A stretch of 49,072 bases of DNA from Nocardiopsis sp. CC223A (GTDB taxonomy: Bacteria > Actinomycetota > Actinomycetes > Streptosporangiales > Streptosporangiaceae). Made by a program: the position numbers and the translations under genes. The notes under the pieces are model-generated. The model had not been told where the DNA came from, ran no database searches, and was given only the letters and a program-made list of their open reading frames with translations. Location of the stretch: positions 1-49,072 of the forward strand of contig NZ_JASFDV010000053.1 in NCBI RefSeq assembly GCF_030766825.1, in the 5' to 3' direction. This document shows, piece after piece, positions 39,657 through 48,997 of the stretch (its first letter is position 1; every line of letters starts with the position of its first letter).

Positions 39657-40469
39657 TCAGCCGCGCTTGAGCGCCTCGCAGGTCGCCAGCGAGTCCTGCG
39701 CCCCGGCCCGCACCGCCCGGCAGCAGTACACGACCCACTCGGCCACACCCTCGGCGCTCCCGGACATGTACCCGCGCAGCGCGGGTGCGTACTCCTCCGA
39801 CAGCGTCCGGTGGCCCAGCTCGGACGGCACCAGCGACTTGGGGTCCAGGCCCCGCTCGATCAAGGTCAGCCGTTCGGCGGCCCGCGCCACGATCCCGTCT
39901 CCCCACCCGAACGGACGGATCGCCATCAGCTCACCGTGCACCAGCGCCGACGTCACCAGCGCGGGCACCGAGGTGCGCGCCCCCAGCAGCGCGTACAGGC
40001 CCTCCAACCGGGCGAGCGCGGCCTCGGGGGCCGGCGCCTCGCCCAGTTCCAGCGGGTCCTCGACCCGCTCACCGGCCATGCGCGGCCGCCCCAGGGCGTC
40101 GGCGGACACCGCGTCCGCGGCGGCGAGCGTGTGCAACCGGGCCAGCACCTGCCGCGGTGCCCTGGGCCAGGTCTCCACCAGGGGCCCCAGCTCGCCGCCC
40201 ACCCGCAGCGCACCCTTGATCCGGGTGTCGTACACGTGCCCGGCGCGGATCTCGTCCATCGAGACCTCGGCGCCCTCCAGCGCGGCGGACGCGCACGCCC
40301 CGCGCAGCGAGGACTCCATGGACACGTCGCTGCTGCGCCGGCGCAGGATCCGGTGTCCCAGCAGCCGGTCCACCAGGGTCCGGGTCTCCTCCACGGCCTC
40401 GGCCACGCCGGGCAGCGCGGCGATCCTGGCCAGCGGGTCGGTCTGGGCGGCAGAAGTCGTTTCGCTCAC
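39657..40469 (-). CDS. Fic-like protein with degenerate catalytic motif (270 aa)
   Basis: The region LVTSALVHGELMAIRPFGWGDGIVARAAERL aligns with the Fic fold's helix and loop (HPFxxGNGRxxR), but the catalytic His is Arg (IRPF), Asn is Asp and the second Arg-Arg is lost, so AMP-transfer activity is doubtful. The N-terminal half has RRRSSDVSMESSLRGACASAALEGAEVSM, typical of the actinobacterial family often annotated 'oxidoreductase' upstream of acs (Rv3662c-like position). GTG 40469 is favoured because a -10 TATGTT ends 7 nt upstream; ATG 40481 would add four residues. Confidence 0.85.
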   Translation of the reverse strand: MSETTSAAQTDPLARIAALPGVAEAVEETRTLVDRLLGHRILRRRSSDVSMESSLRGACASAALEGAEVSMDEIRAGHVYDTRIKGALRVGGELGPLVETWPRAPRQVLARLHTLAAADAVSADALGRPRMAGERVEDPLELGEAPAPEAALARLEGLYALLGARTSVPALVTSALVHGELMAIRPFGWGDGIVARAAERLTLIERGLDPKSLVPSELGHRTLSEEYAPALRGYMSGSAEGVAEWVVYCCRAVRAGAQDSLATCEALKRG

Positions 40470-40476
40470 GGGACCC

Positions 40477-40482
40477 AACATA
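40477..40482 (-). promoter_or_regulatory. -10 element of the Fic-like gene (leaderless)
   Basis: TATGTT on the minus strand ends 7 nt before the GTG at 40469. Confidence 0.45.
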
Positions 40483-40632
40483 CGCGCCGGTAACACCGGC
40501 CACCGCGTACCCTCCGTCGGCCGTCGGTCCCTCCGCACCCGCGCGGACGACCGTTCGTCGCCCGGCGGCGACCGCTCACCGGCCGTTCGCCGCGCGCCGC
40601 GTCGCCCCCGGCGCTGGAACCGACCCTGCCTG

Positions 40633-40662
40633 TTCCACAGGTCCAGACCACATGATTAATTT
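40633..40662 (+). promoter_or_regulatory. Candidate acs promoter
   Basis: TTCCAC (40633-40638), 18-nt spacer, TAATTT (40657-40662) in a locally AT-rich patch. Just downstream GGTGTGAACC contains a TGTGA half-site, so Crp or another regulator might act at the start point. Confidence 0.45.
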
Positions 40663-40694
40663 GGTGTGAACCAGCCTACGTAAGGAGAATCACA

Positions 40695-42665
40695 GTGGCC
40701 GACAGCACTCCCCCGAGCCAGGAGACACTGTCCAACCTTCTCCATGAGACGCGCAGCTTCCCCCCGCCGGCCGACCTGGCCGCGAACGCCAACGTCAAGG
40801 CCGACGCCTATGACAAGGCCGCCGGGGACCGACTCGGTTTCTGGGAGGAACAGGCCCACCGGCTCCAGTGGGACCAGCCCTGGGACACCGTCCTGGACTG
40901 GCAGCCGCCCTTCGCCAAGTGGTTCGTCAACGGCAGGCTCAACGCCTCCGTCAACTGCGTGGACCGCCACGTGGCCAACGGCCTGGGCGATCGCGTCGCC
41001 TACTACTGGGAGGGCGAGCCGGGCGACACCCGCACCATCACCTACGCCGAGCTGAAGGACCTGGTCTCCCAGGCCGCCAACGCCCTCACCGAACTCGGTG
41101 TCACCCGGGGCGACCGGGTCGCCATCTACATGCCGATGATCCCCGAGACGATCGTCGCGATGCTGGCCTGCGCCCGCGTCGGCGCCGTCCACATGGTGGT
41201 CTTCGGCGGCTTCTCCGTCGACGCCCTGGGCCAGCGCCTGGACGACAGCCAGGCCAAGCTCGTCATCACCGCGGACGGCGGCTACCGGCGCGGCAAGGCC
41301 AGCGCGCTCAAGCCCGCCGTGGACGCCGCGGTGGCCGACCGCCCGGCCGTCGAGAAGGTCCTCGTCGTCCGCCGCACCGGCCAGGACGTCGAGTGGACCG
41401 ACCGCGACGTGTGGTGGCACGACCTCGTCGACTCCCAGAGCACCGAGCACACCCCCGAGTCCCACGACGCCGAGAACCCGCTGTACATCATGTACACCAG
41501 CGGCACCACGGCCAAGCCCAAGGGCATCCTGCACACCACCGGCGGCTACCTCACCCAGGCGTCGTACACCCACTGGGCGGTCTTCGACCTCAAGCCCGAG
41601 ACCGACGTCTACTGGTGCGCCGCCGACATCGGCTGGGTCACCGGCCACTCCTACATCGTCTACGGCCCGCTCTCCAACGCCGCGACGACCGTCCTCTACG
41701 AGGGCACCCCGGACACCCCGCACCGCGGCCGGTTCTGGGAGATCATCGAGAAGTACAAGGTCACCATCGCCTACATGGCCCCGACGGCGATCCGCACCTT
41801 CATGAAGTGGGGCGACGACATCCCCGCCGGGTTCGACCTGTCGAGCCTGCGCGTGATCGGCTCGGTGGGCGAGCCCATCAACCCCGAGGCCTACGTCTGG
41901 TACCGCAAGCACATCGGCGGTGACAGGACCCCGGTCGTGGACACCTGGTGGCAGACCGAGACCGGCGCCATCATGGTGAGCCCGCTGCCGGGCGTCACCT
42001 CCGGCAAGCCGGGCGCGGCCATGCGCGCCCTGCCGGGCATCGTCGCCGACGTCGTGGACGAGAACGGCGACTCCGTCCCCGACGGCGAGGGCGGCTTCAT
42101 CGTGATCCGCGAGCCCTGGCCGTCCATGCTCCGCGGCATCTGGGGCGACCCGGAGCGCTACCGGGACACCTACTGGTCGCGCTTCGAGGGCCTGTACTTC
42201 CCCGGCGACGGCGCCAAGAAGGACGAGGACGGCGACCTGTGGCTGCTCGGCCGCGTCGACGACGTCATGCTCGTCTCCGGCCACAACATCTCCACCACCG
42301 AGGTCGAGTCCGCCCTGGTCTCGCACCCGAGCGTGGCCGAGGCCGCCGTGGTCGGCGCCACCGACAAGGTCACCGGCCAGGCCATCGTCGGCTTCGTGAT
42401 CCTGCGCAGCGGCGCGGAGGAGGTCTCCGAGGAGACGGTCAAGGCACTGCGCGACCACGTCGGCGCCTCCCTCGGCCCGATCGCCAAACCCGCCCGCCTG
42501 CTGGCGGTGCCGGAACTGCCCAAGACCCGCTCGGGCAAGATCATGCGCCGTCTGTTGCGCGACATCGCGGAGAACCGCGAGGTCGGTGACACCTCCACGC
42601 TCACCGACTCCTCGATCATGGACGTCATCGCCAAGCAGTTGCCCTCCGCCAAGCAGGACGACTGA
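40695..42665 (+). CDS. acs: Acetyl-CoA synthetase (656 aa)
   Basis: Activates acetate to acetyl-CoA through acetyl-AMP in the cytoplasm. Full-length ACS with N-terminal FWEEQAHRLQWDQPWDTVLDW, AMP-binding loop YTSGTTAKPKG near residue 266, substrate motif WWQTETGAIM, the hinge GRVDDVMLVSGHN and the C-terminal PKTRSGKIMRRLLRDIAE that carries the acetylation-regulated Lys near 616. GTG 40695 follows TAAGGAG. It stands alone, with its own promoter and a strong terminator; relatives regulate acs through cAMP-dependent acetylation. Confidence 0.98.
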   Translation: MADSTPPSQETLSNLLHETRSFPPPADLAANANVKADAYDKAAGDRLGFWEEQAHRLQWDQPWDTVLDWQPPFAKWFVNGRLNASVNCVDRHVANGLGDRVAYYWEGEPGDTRTITYAELKDLVSQAANALTELGVTRGDRVAIYMPMIPETIVAMLACARVGAVHMVVFGGFSVDALGQRLDDSQAKLVITADGGYRRGKASALKPAVDAAVADRPAVEKVLVVRRTGQDVEWTDRDVWWHDLVDSQSTEHTPESHDAENPLYIMYTSGTTAKPKGILHTTGGYLTQASYTHWAVFDLKPETDVYWCAADIGWVTGHSYIVYGPLSNAATTVLYEGTPDTPHRGRFWEIIEKYKVTIAYMAPTAIRTFMKWGDDIPAGFDLSSLRVIGSVGEPINPEAYVWYRKHIGGDRTPVVDTWWQTETGAIMVSPLPGVTSGKPGAAMRALPGIVADVVDENGDSVPDGEGGFIVIREPWPSMLRGIWGDPERYRDTYWSRFEGLYFPGDGAKKDEDGDLWLLGRVDDVMLVSGHNISTTEVESALVSHPSVAEAAVVGATDKVTGQAIVGFVILRSGAEEVSEETVKALRDHVGASLGPIAKPARLLAVPELPKTRSGKIMRRLLRDIAENREVGDTSTLTDSSIMDVIAKQLPSAKQDD

Positions 42666-42681
42666 CACACGCACCCACGCC

Positions 42682-42720
42682 CGGGGCGCCCGGGGCCGGT
42701 CACCGGCCCCGGGCGCCCCG
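42682..42720 (+). terminator. Strong terminator after acs
   Basis: A perfect 19-bp palindromic hairpin (GGGGCGCCCGGGGCCGG and its complement) centred at 42701 directly follows the acs stop, with TCGTTT after it. Confidence 0.8.
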
Positions 42721-42869
42721 TCGTTTCCGCACCCGAACGCGGATGCTCACCCGTGTGACGAAAGCAGAGCCCGGCGTTGTGCGTGCCGTGAGGGACACCG
42801 GTGGCGGCCCATGTGCGAGGATGCGGAGGATCATCCGCGTGTTCGGACCGACAGAAGGGAAACCCCGCG

Positions 42870-43355
42870 ATGGTGGACAAGCCGGGAACCGGCGGGCCGG
42901 GTGCCGCCGGAGACACCGACCGCTCCGTCGGTGCACTCGTCTCGGACGTCACCGGGAACTTCTCCCGTCTGGTGCGCCTTGAACTGGAGCTCGCCAAGGC
43001 CGAGGCCAAGCTCGAAGCGGCGAAGGTCGGCAAGGGCATCGCCGGGTTCGCGGTGTTCGCCGTCCTCATGCACATCTTCGTCATCCTCCTCTCGGTGACC
43101 ATCGCCTTCGTCCTGTACGAGGTGGCGGGTCTGCCGGGGTGGGCCTCCTTCGCCATCGTGACCGGCTTCTACCTGCTCGTCGCGATCGTGTTCGCCCTCT
43201 TCGGCCTGATCAGCTTCCGCCGGATGCGGGGCCTGGAGCGCACCCGGCTGACCGGCTCCCGCCTGGGCGCCATCCTGCGCCGCGAGATCGTTCCGCCGGG
43301 GTCGGAGGTCGCGGCCGCGAACGGGGCCGGGACCCCGGCCACCGCCGGCGACTAG
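42870..43355 (+). CDS. Phage-holin-family (DUF1469/Rv3669-like) membrane protein (161 aa)
   Basis: An amphipathic coiled segment (RLVRLELELAKAEAKLEAAKVGKG) is followed by two transmembrane helices (IAGFAVFAVLMHIFVILLSVTIAFVLYEVA and WASFAIVTGFYLLVAIVFALFGLISF) and a basic C-terminus. This is the actinobacterial DUF1469 protein encoded beside acs and the EphE-like gene; despite the 'holin' name no phage genes are near. ATG 42870 follows AGAAGGGA. The role is unknown. Confidence 0.92.
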   Translation: MVDKPGTGGPGAAGDTDRSVGALVSDVTGNFSRLVRLELELAKAEAKLEAAKVGKGIAGFAVFAVLMHIFVILLSVTIAFVLYEVAGLPGWASFAIVTGFYLLVAIVFALFGLISFRRMRGLERTRLTGSRLGAILRREIVPPGSEVAAANGAGTPATAGD

Positions 43356-43365
43356 CCGTCCCACC

Positions 43366-44271
43366 GTGCTGGACGATTCGGCCGCCTACGTCGAGGGCCC
43401 CTGGGTCCACCGCAACGTCGGGGCCGCGGGCGCCCGCTTCCACGCCGCCGAGCTGGGGGAGGGGCCGCTGGTGCTGTTCCTGCACGGGTTCCCCCAGTTC
43501 TGGTGGGCGTGGCGGCACCAGCTCACCGCGGTCGCGGACGCGGGCTACCGGGCGGTCGCCGTGGACCTGCGCGGGTACGGCGGCAGCGACAAGACACCGC
43601 GCGGATACGACCTGGTGACCCTCGCCCAGGACGCCGCCGGCCTGGTCCGGGCCCTGGGCGCGCGCCGGGCGGCCGTGGTCGGCCACGGTGTCGGCGGCAT
43701 GGTCGGCTGGACCATGACCGCCTACCACCCGGGCATCGTCCGCGCCCTGGCCGCGGTCGCGTCCCCGCACCCGGGCCGGGCGGCCCGCCTGCTGCTCTCC
43801 ATGGGGCCGGGCGCCCGCCACATGCTCCACGCCCAACTGCCGGTCCTGCCCGAGCACCACCTCCTCGCCGACGGCTGCGCCCGGGTCGGCGACCTGCTGC
43901 GGGAGTGGTCCGGTCCGGACTGGCCCGACACCGAGGCCGAGGAGATGTACCGGATCGCCTTCTCCATCCCCAAGGTGTCCCACTGCTCCCTGGAGTACCA
44001 CCGGTGGATCGCCCGCTCCCGGCTGCGCCCGGACGGCCTGCGCTACCACGCGCGTATGCGCACGCCGGTGCGCGTCCCGGTGCTCCAGGTCCACGGCTAC
44101 CTCGACCCGGTCTGTCCGCCGGAGGCGGCCCGCGCCTCGGAGCGTTCGGTGACGGGGGCCTACCGTTGGAGGGGGATCCCCGGTGTCGGTCACTTCCCAC
44201 AGGAGGAGCGCCCGGACACCGTCTCGGGTGAGCTCGTCCGGTGGCTCGACGACCTCCCCGGCGACGATTGA
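43366..44271 (+). CDS. Alpha/beta-hydrolase, EphE-like, lacking the nucleophile (301 aa)
   Basis: Oxyanion-hole motif HGFPQFWWAWRHQL and DLRGYGGSDKTPRGYDL match epoxide-hydrolase-like proteins; the acid (VHGYLDPVCPPE) and His (PGVGHFPQEERP) are present. The nucleophile elbow, normally GHDxGG or GxSxG, reads VVGHGVGGMVGW here, so the nucleophile position is Gly. Epoxide hydrolysis by the usual mechanism is therefore unlikely; it may bind a ligand or use another chemistry. Corresponds to EphE (Rv3670) next to the MarP region. GTG 43366 lies 10 nt after the holin-like gene, one operon. Confidence 0.88.
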   Translation: MLDDSAAYVEGPWVHRNVGAAGARFHAAELGEGPLVLFLHGFPQFWWAWRHQLTAVADAGYRAVAVDLRGYGGSDKTPRGYDLVTLAQDAAGLVRALGARRAAVVGHGVGGMVGWTMTAYHPGIVRALAAVASPHPGRAARLLLSMGPGARHMLHAQLPVLPEHHLLADGCARVGDLLREWSGPDWPDTEAEEMYRIAFSIPKVSHCSLEYHRWIARSRLRPDGLRYHARMRTPVRVPVLQVHGYLDPVCPPEAARASERSVTGAYRWRGIPGVGHFPQEERPDTVSGELVRWLDDLPGDD

Positions 44272-44288
44272 GGAAGAAGGTGGACACG

Positions 44289-44774
44289 GTGAACGCGGAC
44301 CGCGACCGCGCCCCGGACGGGCGCGCGCAGAACCAGCGCCCCCGCGACCGCTACGGCCGGCCGATGCCGCACGGCAGCGTCGGTGAGGTGGAGCGGGTGC
44401 CCGACGACGCCGAATTCTCGCCGGAGGAAGGGCTGGAAACGGCCCAGACCCTGCTCGACCAGGGGTACGCTTTCACCGCCCACGAAGTCCTTGAGGCCGT
44501 GTGGAAGTCCTCCCCCGAGTCCGAGCGCGAACTGTGGCGCGGGCTGGCGCAGGCGGCCGTGGGCGTCACCCACGCCCAGCGCGGCAATCTCACGGGCGCG
44601 GCCCGCCTGCTGCGCCGCGGCGCCGACCGGGTGGAGCCCTACGGCCCGGACGCGCCGCACGGTGTGGACACCGCCGCGGTGGCGGCCTTCGCCCGCTCCC
44701 TGGCCGACGACCTGGACGCGGGCCGCGCCGGGCCGGGCGACGGGGTGGACCCGTCCCGGATGCGGTTGCGCTGA
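44289..44774 (+). CDS. DUF309 family protein (161 aa)
   Basis: The DUF309 core FSPEEGLETAQTLLDQGYAFTAHEVLEAVWKSSPESERELWRGLAQAAVGVTHAQRGNLTGAARLLRRG is clear (His-Glu-x2-Glu plus WKS(S/R)PE...L..GL.Q.A.G..H...GN). An N-terminal PRDRYGRPMPHGS segment precedes it. The function of the family is unknown; the arrangement of His/Glu/Trp suggests a helical ligand site. GTG 44289 is chosen for its spacing from GAAGAAGG; it lies 17 nt after the hydrolase, so same operon. Confidence 0.9.
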   Translation: MNADRDRAPDGRAQNQRPRDRYGRPMPHGSVGEVERVPDDAEFSPEEGLETAQTLLDQGYAFTAHEVLEAVWKSSPESERELWRGLAQAAVGVTHAQRGNLTGAARLLRRGADRVEPYGPDAPHGVDTAAVAAFARSLADDLDAGRAGPGDGVDPSRMRLR

Positions 44775-44880
44775 GGCTCCTGGGGCGGATTCCTGGTTCC
44801 GGCCCTTTTGAGAACTTTAACGTTAACACCGAATTAAGTCATTATGCAAGAAGAGTATCGCCGATAAAGGCATTTATCCG

Positions 44881-44927
44881 TTTTTCGAGATCACCGGTGG
44901 ATCACATCTTTGATCATTCTCGAAAAA
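44881..44927 (+). promoter_or_regulatory. 10-bp inverted repeat in the AT-rich region (terminator or operator)
   Basis: TTTTTCGAGA (44881-44890) and TCTCGAAAAA (44918-44927) are exact reverse complements around a 27-nt loop that itself contains ATCACCGGTGGAT. It could end the DUF309 transcript (A/T-rich flanks on both sides) or act as a binding site for hppA control. Confidence 0.45.
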
Positions 44928-45091
44928 ATCCCTAATCCGCTCTCTTCTTTCTTCTTCGGGCTGCGTAGGATTTCCGGATCACCGCCCGTGAGCGCGTGGC
45001 ACGGGCAGTGGGCACCAAACCGAAGGTGGCACCGCTTCGACCCCGGACCACGTGCCGTCGGGCCAGTTCAAGGCTCCTTCCGGACGGCGGT

Positions 45092-45157
45092 ACGGGCACG
45101 GCCCTGCGCGGGATTCCCCGCGCTTCGCGTGCGCGGGGGAGAAAAGGTCGTGCCCGT
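45092..45157 (+). promoter_or_regulatory. Structured 5' leader of hppA with competing hairpins
   Basis: Outer stem ACGGGCACG (45092-45100)/CGTGCCCGT (45149-45157). Inside, CCCCGCGC (45116-45123) can pair either with GCGCGGG (45106-45112) or with GCGCGGGG (45131-45138), so two structures are mutually exclusive. The ribosome-binding site AAGGAGGAC follows at 45161. Confidence 0.5.
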
Positions 45158-45172
45158 CTCAAGGAGGACGGA

Positions 45173-47599
<2,427 letters not shown>

Positions 47600-47612
47600 G
47601 CGCACGACGACA

Positions 47613-47640
47613 GGGGCCGCCGGGAGCACCCGGCGGCCCC
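47613..47640 (+). terminator. Terminator after hppA
   Basis: GGGGCCGCCGGG (47613-47624) pairs perfectly with CCCGGCGGCCCC (47629-47640), loop AGCA, followed by TCCTAGTCT. Confidence 0.75.
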
Positions 47641-47677
47641 TCCTAGTCTGGAGCGAAGAACGTACTCAGGGGGGCTC

Positions 47678-47770
47678 ATGTCGGGAATGAAAGGTCTGTT
47701 CGTCATCGTGGGGGTGATGGTGGGGTTCATGGTCCTGCTCTCCATCGTCGCGACGGTGATCGCGTCATGA
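47678..47770 (+). CDS. 30-residue single-helix membrane protein coupled to the SixA-like gene
   Basis: MSGMKGLFVIVGVMVGFMVL plus LSIVATVIAS: almost the whole chain is one transmembrane helix with a single Lys near the N-terminus. ATG 47678 has GGGGGG at good spacing and the stop overlaps the next start (ATGA), so translation is coupled. It is too small for automated calling. It could be a membrane adaptor or regulator of the phosphatase; no family is recognised. Confidence 0.6.
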   Translation: MSGMKGLFVIVGVMVGFMVLLSIVATVIAS

Positions 47771-48243
47771 CCGACCGCACGCTGCTCCTGCTCCGCCACG
47801 CCAAGGCCGAGACCGGCTACGGGGTCATCGACTACGACCGCGCCCTCACCGACCGCGGCCACGACCAGGCCCGCAGGGTCGGCCGCCTCCTCGCCGAGGC
47901 GGGCCACACCCCGGACCACGTCATCTGCTCCGCCGCCAAGCGCACCCGCCAGACCCTCGAAGGCGTCCTGGAGGTCCTCGGCACCGCGCCGGAGATCGAC
48001 TACTCGGAGTCGGCCTACACCGCCGGCGTCGACTCCCTGGTCGAGCTGATCACCTATGTCGACCCCGGGGTGCGCACCCTTCTGGTGGTGGGCCACAACC
48101 CGACCATCGCCCAACTGGCGGCGACGTTCGTGGGCAACGAGGCCCTGGTGTCGTACTCACCGGCCACGGTCTCCGCGGTGAACGTGGAGGTCGAATGGCT
48201 CTACACGGCCCCGGGCACGGGGTCCGGGCGGATCCTCGGCTGA
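47767..48243 (+). CDS. SixA-like phosphohistidine phosphatase (158 aa)
   Basis: Histidine phosphatase superfamily. The RHG-type motif LLLLRHAKAETG holds the phosphorylated His; other features are LTDRGHDQARRVGRLL, VICSAAKRTRQTLEGVL and the second His in VVGHNPTIAQLA. Short length without an insertion matches SixA. Substrate is probably a phosphohistidine protein (as for PTS/HPt proteins in other bacteria), but small-molecule activity is possible. Overlaps the 30-residue membrane ORF by 4 nt. Confidence 0.93.
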   Translation: MTDRTLLLLRHAKAETGYGVIDYDRALTDRGHDQARRVGRLLAEAGHTPDHVICSAAKRTRQTLEGVLEVLGTAPEIDYSESAYTAGVDSLVELITYVDPGVRTLLVVGHNPTIAQLAATFVGNEALVSYSPATVSAVNVEVEWLYTAPGTGSGRILG

Positions 48244-48288
48244 GCCCTCCCGCAAACGGGTCCGCGGGTGGAGCCCGGTCGGCCGGTT

Positions 48289-48294
48289 TAGAGT
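48289..48294 (+). promoter_or_regulatory. -10 element of the VOC gene (leaderless)
   Basis: TAGAGT ends 8 nt before the ATG at 48303. Confidence 0.5.
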
Positions 48295-48302
48295 GTGCGA
48301 CC

Positions 48303-48740
48303 ATGCCATCGATCAAGAAGATCCAGGTCACCTTCGACTGCGCGGAACCCGAGCGCGTCGCACGCTTCTGGTGCGACGTGCTGGGGTACGTCCTACCGCC
48401 GCTGCCGGGCGAGTCGGACGAGTTCGCCACCTGGGAGGACTACAAGAACTCGCTGCCCCCCGAAGAGCAGGACGCATGGTGCGCCTGCGTCGACCCCACG
48501 GGGGAGGGCCCGCGTCTGTACTTCCAGCGCGTTCCCGAGGGGAAGACCGCCAAGAACCGGGTGCACATCGACGTGCGGGTCGCCTACGAGCTCGCGGGCG
48601 AAGAGCGCCTCGCCGCGCTTGAGGCCGAGTGCGCACGCCTGGTCCAGCTCGGCGCGGCACACGTGGAGACGCTGTACGACGGCAATGACGCGTGCATCGT
48701 GATGCAGGACGTCGAGGGCAACGAATTCTGCCTCACCTGA
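48303..48740 (+). CDS. VOC-superfamily (glyoxalase-like) protein (145 aa)
   Basis: Two beta-alpha-beta-beta-beta modules of the glyoxalase-like domain: IQVTFDCAEPERVARFWCDVLGYVLPP opens the first, RLYFQRVPEGKTAKNRVHIDVRV gives the central strands, and AHVETLYDGNDACIVMQDVEGNEFCL closes the second with the D-x-E-G-N-E-F-C end typical of the DUF4062-like/glyoxalase_6 family. Possible metal ligands are H in VHIDV and E in GNEF. Substrate unknown. The ATG is fixed by a leaderless -10. Confidence 0.92.
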   Translation: MPSIKKIQVTFDCAEPERVARFWCDVLGYVLPPLPGESDEFATWEDYKNSLPPEEQDAWCACVDPTGEGPRLYFQRVPEGKTAKNRVHIDVRVAYELAGEERLAALEAECARLVQLGAAHVETLYDGNDACIVMQDVEGNEFCLT

Positions 48741-48754
48741 TCCCGGCCGGGCGG

Positions 48755-48783
48755 GGCTCCCCCGGGTCCGCACCGGGGGAGCC
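48755..48783 (+). terminator. Terminator after the VOC gene
   Basis: GGCTCCCCCGG (48755-48765) pairs perfectly with CCGGGGGAGCC (48773-48783), loop GTCCGCA. Confidence 0.65.
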
Positions 48784-48859
48784 GCTGCGTCGCCACCGGC
48801 GACTCCCGGTCCGTAGGGGCACGACCGGCAACTGTGACCCAGGACACGCGAGCGAACGT

Positions 48860-48899
48860 TTGCGTCGCTCCGAGTCGGGGGGTAATGTTCTCCGAGTCG
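48860..48899 (+). promoter_or_regulatory. Right-edge promoter P1 with flanking direct repeats
   Basis: TTGCGT (48860-48865), 17-nt spacer, TAATGT (48883-48888). Ten-base direct repeats CTCCGAGTCG at 48868-48877 and 48890-48899 (22-bp offset) straddle the -10, a plausible operator. The downstream gene is outside the window. Confidence 0.5.
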
Positions 48900-48997
48900 C
48901 CTCCGACGGGCCCAAGGTCCGGGAGGAGGCGGAGCCGAGCGAACCGAACGCGAAAGCGGGCGGGCCGGCCGATCTTCTTCTCTCTGAAATTCAGCGG

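Larger units (their letters stand above)
44775..45172 (+). other. AT-rich region and leader between DUF309 and hppA
   Basis: About 400 bases without a gene. Between about 44810 and 44990 the sequence is strikingly AT-rich for this genome; it contains the palindrome TTAACGTTAA (44817-44826) and a hairpin listed separately. From 45092 a structured leader leads to the hppA ribosome-binding site. No -35/-10 is certain, but the AT-rich part is the natural place for the hppA promoter. Confidence 0.55.

Noticed and set aside
40656..42674. 672-codon minus-strand open frame opposite acs
   Set aside because: Antisense shadow of acetyl-CoA synthetase with no domain signature.
42870..43355. Prophage remnant suggested by a 'holin' family match
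   Set aside because: DUF1469 proteins are chromosomal actinobacterial membrane proteins; no other phage gene, integrase or attachment site is present.
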